64,000 bases of DNA, taken from Girardinichthys multiradiatus (lineage: Eukaryota; Chordata; Actinopteri; Cyprinodontiformes; Goodeidae). The stretch covers positions 41,107,975 through 41,171,974 of the forward strand of contig NC_061804.1 of the NCBI RefSeq assembly GCF_021462225.1, in the 5' to 3' direction. The translations under genes were made by a program, and so were the position numbers. Below are positions 33,501 through 45,500 of the stretch, piece after piece (within the stretch, counting starts at the first letter, position 1; each line of letters opens with the position of its first letter). The notes beneath the pieces are model-generated. The model searched no databases. It saw only the letters and a program-made list of their open reading frames with translations, and was not told where the DNA came from.

Positions 33501-36500
33501 TTTAATTCCAGGTGACAGGCTCGCAGTCATCTACTGCTGTAGCTGAGCCAGCCAGAACCTCGTGGGACTCTTTCCCTGATGACAGCATCACACAGGATGC
33601 CAGCCTACAGGTAACATTCAGTTAGACTTTGTTGTGAGAAATAAACTTTGGAGACCTGCTCTCATTCCCTTAGTTTACATGCTTGTTAGTTTAGCTTGTG
33701 TTGGGAAACTATTTTTTAGTCAGAAGGTACCATAAACAGCATTCAGCCAGTCATCTGATCACATGTTTTTAATGGTTTCCTCATGGAGCCCAAACAAGCC
33801 AGTGGCATACACACCTTCAGATGGATTGTTGAAATGTGCTTCCATGTGGGGTCCAACCAGGCCAGTCACTTACACACGCATAACAGTAATGGATTTCTGA
33901 AATGTGCCTCCTTGTGGGGCCCTCCCGTGTGGATCTAAGCTTTTGTTATATTTCTAGATCATAGTTGTAGTACCTGACATTATGGAAGCACATTATATTA
34001 CAGCTATAATTCTGCACATCTTCAACAGCTAAACTGTCAGGCTGAAGGATGCTCCACTACATCCATAAAGATGCTTTTATAGGACCTGATTAGAAATCCA
34101 GAACTGACTGGAACACTTGTAGTTAGAAGTGCTCTTTTGGTTTTGGGGACTATCTTTACAGGTCTTGAGTCTGTCATTTATGTTATCTGTATGATGTTAG
34201 TAAGTTATTTGTGGTTTTAATTCCAGGTGACAGGCTCGCAGTCATCTACTGCTGTAGCTGAGCCAGCCAGAAACTCGTGGGACTCTTTCCCTGATGACAG
34301 CATCACACAGGATGCCAGCCTACAGGTAACATTCAGTTAGACTTTGTTGTGAGAAATAAATTTTGGAGACCTGCTCTCATTCCCTTAGTTTACATGCTTG
34401 TTAGTTTAGCTTGTGTTGGGAAACTATTTTTTAGTCAGAAGGTACCATAAACAGCATTCAGCCAGTCATCTGATCACATGTTTTTAATGGTTCTCCTCAT
34501 GGAGCCCAAACAAGCCAGTGGCATACACACCTTCAGATGGATTGTTGAAACGTGCTTCCATGTGGGGTCCAACCAGGCCAGTCACTTACACACGCATAAC
34601 AGTAATGGATTTCTGAAATGTGCCTCCTTGTGGGGCCCTCCCGTGTAGATCTAAGCTTTTGTTATATTTCTAGATCATAGTTGTAGTACCTGACATTATG
34701 GAAGCACATTATATTACAGCTATAATTCTGCACATCTTCAACAGCTAAACTGTCAGGCTGAAGGATGCTCCACTACATCCATAAAGATGCTGTTATAGGA
34801 CCTGATTAGAAATCCAGAACTGACTGGAACACTTGTAGTTAGAAGTGCTCTTTTGGTTTTGGGGACTATCTTTACAGGTCTTGAGTCTGTCATTTATGTT
34901 ATCTGTATGATGTTAGTAAGTTATTTGTGGTTTTAATTCCAGGTGACAGGCTCGCAGTCATCTACTGCTGTAGCTGAGCCAGCCAGAACCTCGTGGGACT
35001 CTTTCCCTGATGACAGCATCACACAGGATGCCAGCCTACAGGTAACATTCAGTTAGACTTTGTTGTGAGAAATAAATTTTGGAGTCCTGCTCTCATTCCC
35101 TTAGTTTACATGCTTGTTAGTTTAGCTTGTGTTGGGAAGCTATTTTTTAGTCTGAAGGTACCATAAACAGCATTCAGCCAGTCATCTGATCACATGTTTT
35201 TAATGGTTCTCCTCATGGAGCCCAAACAAGCCAGTGGCATACACACCTTCAGATGGATTGTTGAAACGTGCTTCCATGTGGGGTCCAACCAGGCCAGTCA
35301 CTTACACACGCATAACAGTAGTGGATTTCTGAAATGTGCCTCCTTGTGGGGCCCTCCCGTGTGGATCTAAGCTTTTGTTATATTTCTAGATCATAGTTGT
35401 AGTACCTGACATTATGGAAGCACATTATATTACAGCTATAATTCTGCACATCTTCAACAGCTAAACTGTCAGGCTGAAGGATGCTCCACTACATCCATAA
35501 AGATGCTGTTATAGGACCTGATTAGAAATCCAGAACTGGCTGGAACACTTGTAGTTAGAAGTGCTCTTTTGGTTTTGGGGACTATCTTTACAGGTCTTGA
35601 GTCTGTCATTTATGTTATCTGTATGATGTTAGTAAGTTATTTGTGGTTTTAATTCCAGGTGACAGGCTCGCAGTCATCTACTGCTGTAGCTGAGCCAGCC
35701 AGAAACTCGTGGGACTCTTTCCCTGATGACAGCATCACACAGGATGCCAGCCTACAGGTAACATTCAGTTAGACTTTGTTGTGAGACATAAACTTTGGAG
35801 ACCTGCTCTCATTCCCTTAGTTTACATGCTTGTTAGTTTAGCTTGTGTTGGGAAGCTATTTTTTAGTCTGAAGGTACCATAAACAGCATTCAGCCAGTCA
35901 TCTGATCACATGTTTTTAATGGTTCTCCTCATGGAGCCCAAACAAGCCAGTGGCATACACACCTTCAGATGGATTGTTGAAACGTGCTTCCATGTGGGGT
36001 CCAACCAGGCCAGTCACTTACACACGCATAACAGTAGTGGATTTCTGAAATGTGCCTCCTTGTGGGGCCCTCCCGTGTGGATCTAAGCTTTTGTTATATT
36101 TCTAGATCATAGTTGTAGTACCTGACATTATGGAAGCACATTATATTACAGCTATAATTCTGCACATCTTCAACAGCTAAACTGTCAGGCTGAAGGATGC
36201 TCCACTACATCCATAAAGATGCTGTTATAGGACCTGATTAGAAATCCAGAACTGGCTGGAACACTTGTAGTTAGAAGTGCTCTTTTGGTTTTGGGGACTA
36301 TCTTTACAGGTCTTGAGTCTGTCATTTATGTTATCTGTATGATGTTAGTAAGTTATTTGTGGTTTTAATTCCAGGTGACAGGCTCGCAGTCATCTACTGC
36401 TGTAGCTGAGCCAGCCAGAAACTCGTGGGACTCTTTCCCTGATGACAGCATCACACAGGATGCCAGCCTACAGGTAACATTCAGTTAGACTTTGTTGTGA

Positions 36501-39500
36501 GACATAAACTTTGGAGACCTGCTCTCATTCCCTTAGTTTACATGCTTGTTAGTTTAGCTTGTGTTGGGAAACTATTTTTTAGTCAGAAGGTACCATAAAC
36601 AGCATTCAGCCAGTCATCTGATCACATGTTTTTAATGGTTCTCCTCATGGAGCCCAAACAAGCCAGTGGCATACACACCTTCAGATGGATTGTTGAAACG
36701 TGCTTCCATGTGGGGTCCAACCAGGCCAGTCACTTACACACGCATAACAGTAATGGATTTCTGAAATGTGCCTCCTTGTGGGGCCCTCCCGTGTGGATCT
36801 AAGCTTTTGTTATATTTCTAGATCATAGTTGTAGTACCTGACATTATGGAAGCACATTATATTACAGCTATAATTCTGCACATCTTCAACAGCTAAACTG
36901 TCAGGCTGAAGGATGCTCCACTACATCCATAAAGATGCTGTTATAGGACCTGATTAGAAATCCAGAACTGGCTGGAACACTTGTAGTTAGAAGTGCTCTT
37001 TTGGTTTTGGGGACTATCTTTACAGGTCTTGAGTCTGTCATTTATGTTATCTGTATGATGTTAGTAAGTTATTTGTGGTTTTAATTCCAGGTGACAGGCT
37101 CGCAGTCATCTACTGCTGTAGCTGAGCCAGCCAGAACATCGTGGGACTCTTTCCCTGATGACAGCATCACACAGGATGCCAGCCTACAGGTAACATTCAG
37201 TTAGACTTTGTTGTGAGACATAAACTTTGGAGACCTGCTCTCATTCCCTTAGTTTACATGCTTGTTAGTTTAGCTTGTGTTGGGAAGCTATTTTTTAGTC
37301 AGAAGGTACCATAAACAGCATTCAGCCAGTCATCTGATCACATGTTTTTAATGGTTCTCCTCATGGAGCCCAAACAAGCCAGTGGCATACACACCTTCAG
37401 ATGGATTGTTGAAACGTGCTTCCATGTGGGGTCCAACCAGGCCAGTCACTTACACACGCATAACAGTAATGGATTTCTGAAATGTGCCTCCTTGTGGGGC
37501 CCTCCCGTGTGGATCTAAGCTTTTGTTATATTTCTAGATCATAGTTGTAGTACCTGACATTATGGAAGCACATTATATTACAGCTATAATTCTTCACATC
37601 TTCAACAGCTAAACTGTCAGGCTGAAGGATGCTCCACTACATCCATAAAGATGCTGTTATAGGACCTGATTAGAAATCCAGAACTGGCTGGAACACTTGT
37701 AGTTAGAAGTGCTCTTTTGGTTTTGGGGACTATCTTTACAGGTCTTGAGTCTGTCATTTATGTTATCTGTATGATGTTAGTAAGTTATTTGTGGTTTTAA
37801 TTCCAGGTGACAGGCTCGCAGTCATCTACTGCTGTAGCTGAGCCAGCCAGAAACTCGTGGGACTCTTTCCCTGATGACAGCATCACACAGGATGCCAGCC
37901 TACAGGTAACATTCAGTTAGACTTTGTTGTGAGAAATAAACTTTGGAGACCTGCTCTCATTCCCTTAGTTTACATGCTTGTTAGTTTAGCTTGTGTTGGG
38001 AAACTATTTTTTAGTCAGAAGGTACCATAAACAGCATTCAGCCAGTCATCTGATCACATGTTTTTAATGGTTTCCTCATGGAGCCCAAACAAGCCAGTGG
38101 CATACACACCTTCAGATGGATTGTTGAAACGTGCTTCCATGTGGGGTCCAACCAGGCCAGTCACTTACACACGCATAACAGTAACGGATTTCTGAAATGT
38201 GCCTCCTTGTGGGGCCCTCCCGTGTGGATCTAAGCTTTTGTTATATTTCTAGATCATAGTTGTAGTACCTGACATTATGGAAGCACATTATATTACAGCT
38301 ATAATTCTGCACATCTTCAACAGCTAAACTGTCAGGCTGAAGGATGCTCCACTACATCCATAAAGATGCTTTTATAGGACCTGATTAGAAATCCAGAACT
38401 GACTGGAACACTTGTAGTTAGAAGTGCACTTTTGGTTTTGGGGACTATCTTTACAGGTCTTGAGTCTGTCATTTATGTTATCTGTATGATGTTAGTAAGT
38501 TATTTGTGGTTTTAATTCCAGGTGACAGGCTCGCAGTCATCTACTGCTGTAGCTGAGCCAGCCAGAAACTCGTGGGACTCTTTCCCTGATGACAGCATCA
38601 CACAGGATGCCAGCCTACAGGTAACATTCAGTTAGACTTTGTTGTGAGAAATAAATTTTGGAGACCTGCTCTCATTCCCTTAGTTTACATGCTTGTTAGT
38701 TTAGCTTGTGTTGGGAAACTATTTTTTAGTCAGAAGGTACCATAAACAGCATTCAGCCAGTCATCTGATCACATGTTTTTAATGGTTTCCTCATGGAGCC
38801 CAAACAAGCCAGTGGCATACACACCTTCAGATAGATTGTTGAAGCGTGCTTCCATGTGGGGTCCAACCAGGCCAGTCACTTACACACGCATAACAGTAAT
38901 GGATTTCTGAAATGTGCCTCCTTGTGGGGCCCTCCCGTGTGGATCTAAGCTTTTGTTATATTTCTAGATCATAGTTGTAGTACCTGACATTATGGAAGCA
39001 CATTATATTACAGCTATAATTCTGCACATCTTCAACAGCTAAACTGTCAGGCTGAAGGATGCTCCACTACATCCATAAAGATGCTTTTATAGGACCTGAT
39101 TAGAAATCCAGAACTGACTGGAACACTTGTAGTTAGAAGTGCTCTTTTGGTTTTGGGGACTATCTTTACAGGTCTTGAGTCTGTCATTTATGTTATCTGT
39201 ATGATGTTAGTAAGTTATTTGTGGTTTTAATTCCAGGTGACAGGCTCGCAGTCATCTACTGCTGTAGCTGAGCCAGCCAGAAACTCGTGGGACTCTTTCC
39301 CTGATGACAGCATCACACAGGATGCCAGCCTACAGGTAACATTCAGTTAGACTTTGTTGTGAGAAATAAATTTTGGAGACCTGCTCTCATTCCCTTAGTT
39401 TACATGCTTGTTAGTTTAGCTTGTGTTGGGAAACTATTTTTTAGTCAGAAGGTACCATAAACAGCATTCAGCCAGTCATCTGATCACATGTTTTTAATGG

Positions 39501-42500
39501 TTCTCCTCATGGAGCCCAAACAAGCCAGTGGCATACACACCTTCAGATGGATTGTTGAAACGTGCTTCCATGTGGGGTCCAACCAGGCCAGTCACTTACA
39601 CACGCATAACAGTAATGGATTTCTGAAATGTGCCTCCTTGTGGGGCCCTCCCGTGTAGATCTAAGCTTTTGTTATATTTCTAGATCATAGTTGTAGTACC
39701 TGACATTATGGAAGCACATTATATTACAGCTATAATTCTGCACATCTTCAACAGCTAAACTGTCAGGCTGAAGGATGCTCCACTACATCCATAAAGATGC
39801 TGTTATAGGACCTGATTAGAAATCCAGAACTGACTGGAACACTTGTAGTTAGAAGTGCTCTTTTGGTTTTGGGGACTATCTTTACAGGTCTTGAGTCTGT
39901 CATTTATGTTATCTGTATGATGTTAGTAAGTTATTTGTGGTTTTAATTCCAGGTGACAGGCTCGCAGTCATCTACTGCTGTAGCTGAGCCAGCCAGAACC
40001 TCGTGGGACTCTTTCCCTGATGACAGCATCACACAGGATGCCAGCCTACAGGTAACATTCAGTTAGACTTTGTTGTGAGAAATAAATTTTGGAGTCCTGC
40101 TCTCATTCCCTTAGTTTACATGCTTGTTAGTTTAGCTTGTGTTGGGAAGCTATTTTTTAGTCTGAAGGTACCATAAACAGCATTCAGCCAGTCATCTGAT
40201 CACATGTTTTTAATGGTTCTCCTCATGGAGCCCAAACAAGCCAGTGGCATACACACCTTCAGATGGATTGTTGAAACGTGCTTCCATGTGGGGTCCAACC
40301 AGGCCAGTCACTTACACACGCATAACAGTAGTGGATTTCTGAAATGTGCCTCCTTGTGGGGCCCTCCCGTGTGGATCTAAGCTTTTGTTATATTTCTAGA
40401 TCATAGTTGTAGTACCTGACATTATGGAAGCACATTATATTACAGCTATAATTCTGCACATCTTCAACAGCTAAACTGTCAGGCTGAAGGATGCTCCACT
40501 ACATCCATAAAGATGCTGTTATAGGACCTGATTAGAAATCCAGAACTGGCTGGAACACTTGTAGTTAGAAGTGCTCTTTTGGTTTTGGGGACTATCTTTA
40601 CAGGTCTTGAGTCTGTCATTTATGTTATCTGTATGATGTTAGTAAGTTATTTGTGGTTTTAATTCCAGGTGACAGGCTCGCAGTCATCTACTGCTGTAGC
40701 TGAGCCAGCCAGAAACTCGTGGGACTCTTTCCCTGATGACAGCATCACACAGGATGCCAGCCTACAGGTAACATTCAGTTAGACTTTGTTGTGAGACATA
40801 AACTTTGGAGACCTGCTCTCATTCCCTTAGTTTACATGCTTGTTAGTTTAGCTTGTGTTGGGAAACTATTTTTTAGTCAGAAGGTACCATAAACAGCATT
40901 CAGCCAGTCATCTGATCACATGTTTTTAATGGTTCTCCTCATGGAGCCCAAACAAGCCAGTGGCATACACACCTTCAGATGGATTGTTGAAACGTGCTTC
41001 CATGTGGGGTCCAACCAGGCCAGTCACTTACACACGCATAACAGTAATGGATTTCTGAAATGTGCCTCCTTGTGGGGCCCTCCCGTGTGGATCTAAGCTT
41101 TTGTTATATTTCTAGATCATAGTTGTAGTACCTGACATTATGGAAGCACATTATATTACAGCTATAATTCTGCACATCTTCAACAGCTAAACTGTCAGGC
41201 TGAAGGATGCTCCACTACATCCATAAAGATGCTGTTATAGGACCTGATTAGAAATCCAGAACTGGCTGGAACACTTGTAGTTAGAAGTGCTCTTTTGGTT
41301 TTGGGGACTATCTTTACAGGTCTTGAGTCTGTCATTTATGTTATCTGTATGATGTTAGTAAGTTATTTGTGGTTTTAATTCCAGGTGACAGGCTCGCAGT
41401 CATCTACTGCTGTAGCTGAGCCAGCCAGAACATCGTGGGACTCTTTCCCTGATGACAGCATCACACAGGATGCCAGCCTACAGGTAACATTCAGTTAGAC
41501 TTTGTTGTGAGACATAAACTTTGGAGACCTGCTCTCATTCCCTTAGTTTACATGCTTGTTAGTTTAGCTTGTGTTGGGAAGCTATTTTTTAGTCAGAAGG
41601 TACCATAAACAGCATTCAGCCAGTCATCTGATCACATGTTTTTAATGGTTCTCCTCATGGAGCCCAAACAAGCCAGTGGCATACACACCTTCAGATGGAT
41701 TGTTGAAACGTGCTTCCATGTGGGGTCCAACCAGGCCAGTCACTTACACACGCATAACAGTAATGGATTTCTGAAATGTGCCTCCTTGTGGGGCCCTCCC
41801 GTGTGGATCTAAGCTTTTGTTATATTTCTAGATCATAGTTGTAGTACCTGACATTATGGAAGCACATTATATTACAGCTATAATTCTTCACATCTTCAAC
41901 AGCTAAACTGTCAGGCTGAAGGATGCTCCACTACATCCATAAAGATGCTGTTATAGGACCTGATTAGAAATCCAGAACTGGCTGGAACACTTGTAGTTAG
42001 AAGTGCTCTTTTGGTTTTGGGGACTATCTTTACAGGTCTTGAGTCTGTCATTTATGTTATCTGTATGATGTTAGTAAGTTATTTGTGGTTTTAATTCCAG
42101 GTGACAGGCTCGCAGTCATCTACTGCTGTAGCTGAGCCAGCCAGAAACTCGTGGGACTCTTTCCCTGATGACAGCATCACACAGGATGCCAGCCTACAGG
42201 TAACATTCAGTTAGACTTTGTTGTGAGAAATAAACTTTGGAGACCTGCTCTCATTCCCTTAGTTTACATGCTTGTTAGTTTAGCTTGTGTTGGGAAACTA
42301 TTTTTTAGTCAGAAGGTACCATAAACAGCATTCAGCCAGTCATCTGATCACATGTTTTTAATGGTTTCCTCATGGAGCCCAAACAAGCCAGTGGCATACA
42401 CACCTTCAGATGGATTGTTGAAACGTGCTTCCATGTGGGGTCCAACCAGGCCAGTCACTTACACACGCATAACAGTAACGGATTTCTGAAATGTGCCTCC

Positions 42501-45500
42501 TTGTGGGGCCCTCCCGTGTGGATCTAAGCTTTTGTTATATTTCTAGATCATAGTTGTAGTACCTGACATTATGGAAGCACATTATATTACAGCTATAATT
42601 CTGCACATCTTCAACAGCTAAACTGTCAGGCTGAAGGATGCTCCACTACATCCATAAAGATGCTTTTATAGGACCTGATTAGAAATCCAGAACTGACTGG
42701 AACACTTGTAGTTAGAAGTGCACTTTTGGTTTTGGGGACTATCTTTACAGGTCTTGAGTCTGTCATTTATGTTATCTGTATGATGTTAGTAAGTTATTTG
42801 TGGTTTTAATTCCAGGTGACAGGCTCGCAGTCATCTACTGCTGTAGCTGAGCCAGCCAGAAACTCGTGGGACTCTTTCCCTGATGACAGCATCACACAGG
42901 ATGCCAGCCTACAGGTAACATTCAGTTAGACTTTGTTGTGAGAAATAAATTTTGGAGACCTGCTCTCATTCCCTTAGTTTACATGCTTGTTAGTTTAGCT
43001 TGTGTTGGGAAACTATTTTTTAGTCAGAAGGTACCATAAACAGCATTCAGCCAGTCATCTGATCACATGTTTTTAATGGTTTCCTCATGGAGCCCAAACA
43101 AGCCAGTGGCATACACACCTTCAGATAGATTGTTGAAGCGTGCTTCCATGTGGGGTCCAACCAGGCCAGTCACTTACACACGCATAACAGTAATGGATTT
43201 CTGAAATGTGCCTCCTTGTGGGGCCCTCCCGTGTGGATCTAAGCTTTTGTTATATTTCTAGATCATAGTTGTAGTACCTGACATTATGGAAGCACATTAT
43301 ATTAACATTCATTTAGACTTGTGAGAAATAAACTTTGGAGACCTATTTTTGTTCACTTAGTTTACATGCTTGTCCCCGTAGATTGCTTTTAGTTGAGAAG
43401 CTGTTATTTAGTCAGAATTTGGTTTTATTTAATTTGTTAAGCTGATGTGTAAGGAAGGAATCCATGATTGGTGTGTACCCTTTTGCTGATTGTAAAGTAG
43501 GATACCTTAAACAGCGTTCAACCCATTTGTTTTTGTTGTAAGAAGTAATCTTTGGAGCCTTTTACTTGTTCTCTCGGTAACAATTTCTTTGCATTGTATG
43601 TGTCCTTGTGGGGACCATTGATCCAAGGTTTTGACATATTTTCGATCATATTTGCAGCACCGGTCATTTATCAGTTAAGGCAGTCAATAGAAACTTCAGT
43701 TATTTACAGCAAATAAATTCCAGTGTTTTACAGTCATGCACTACATCATTAGCTTACATATACTGTAACCACACATTTCTTTTCATCATCCCCATATAGC
43801 TATCAATCATCAAAGGAGTGTCTCTAGTGGACTACTCAGACAGTGATGATGATTCCCAAAAAGACGTCTCTGCACCTCTACAAAAGCAAATAAAAAGAAC
43901 AACAATAATGGTAAAGACATACAATTATTTTTAAAATCTAAAAAGTCACAAGAAACTAATTTATTTTTTTAATAACTGTGTGTCTGCACGTACAATCACA
44001 GGAATTGAATAATTATAGCTTGATATAATCTTTTAACAGATGAATAAAGTTCCAAGTTTTTCTGATGCTATCTACAATTCAAGTAATGACTGTATGGAAG
44101 GCCCTTCAACCTCATTCGCAATGGATTCACAAAGGCCTATAAGAGGAACTTACTTCTCTGTAAGCCTCATGAATTAATGTCATTTAAAGAGTAATACCAG
44201 AGTAGACTTTTGATATGATTGCTTAAAATGAAAGGCGTTCATTGCTATAGCATGTTTTACTAATTTTCTTGTTCTTGTTGCTTGTTCATCTTGTTCAGTT
44301 GACAACTTTTTTTTTTAAATTGCCCAAATCTTTGCATATATGTCTTTTATTTTCTTAAAATTTGATATTTTCCTTAACATTGCATTTTACTTTATCTGTT
44401 TGGATCTAAATTTACTCAAAACAAGAGTATATTAAACTTGACCAAGCACTCTCATACAGGTGCATTTATAAAAATTAGAATATTGCTCAAAAGTGCAACA
44501 TTTCTTGCCAGTCATTTCAAAAAGTGAAACAATTGTTTTATAGATTTATTGCACATTGAGTAGAATATTTCAAGCTTTTATTTCTTGTAATTTAGACAAT
44601 TATGGCTTTCAGGTAAAGAGAGCTCAGAATTTTGTTTCTCAGAATATTAGAATATCACATTAGACCAACCAAAAAGGATGTTTTAAGCTCTACTGTCAAG
44701 TTTCTCAACAGTATGTCCATTTCCATGCACTAAGAATCTGGTTGGGCTCCTCTTGCATGAATGATTGCATCAATGCACCGTGACATAGAGTCCATCAGCC
44801 TGTGGTTTTGCATAGCTGTAATGGAAGCCCAGATTGCTTTGATAGTTGCCTTTAGGTCATCTGCCTTTTTAGGTCTGATGTCTCTCATCTTGCGCTTGAC
44901 AACATCCCATAGATTTTCTATGGGGTTAAAGGTCAGGGGAGTTTGCTGGCCAATCAAGAACAGGAATACCATAGTCATTGGACTAGGTTCTGGTACTTTT
45001 GGCAGTGTGGGCAGGTGCCAAGTCCTCCTGGAAAACAAACCCAGCATCTCCATACAGCTTGTCAGCAGAGAGAACTTTGTCAGAGAACAAACTCTAGAAC
45101 TCCCTGCTAGATGGCTGCATTGGCTATGAACTTCAGACCCAGTGGACCAGAACCAGCAGATAACATGGCACCCCAAACCATCACTGACTATGGAAACTTC
45201 ACATTGGACTTAAAACAACTTGGATTATGTGCCTCTTCATTCTTCCTCCAGTGTCTGCAACCTTGATTTCCAAATGAAATGCAGAATTTACTTTCAGCTG
45301 AAAACAGGACTCTGGACCATTGAGCAACAGTCGAGTTCCTGTGCCTAGGTGAGATGATTTGGATGTTGTCTCTGGTTCTGGAGTGGCTTGACACCAGGAA
45401 TGCGACGTTTATAGCCCATGTCTAGTATTCATTTGTGTGCTGGCTCTTGATGCTCCAGCCTCAGCCCACTCATTGTCAACCTTGACAACCCCCTCAAGGC

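Noticed and set aside
30669..43304. Regular direct repeats resembling a CRISPR array or satellite DNA
   Set aside because: The 716-bp unit contains a splice-bounded, in-frame exon, and the genome is a vertebrate. It is an intragenic exon-intron array, not CRISPR or a centromeric satellite.
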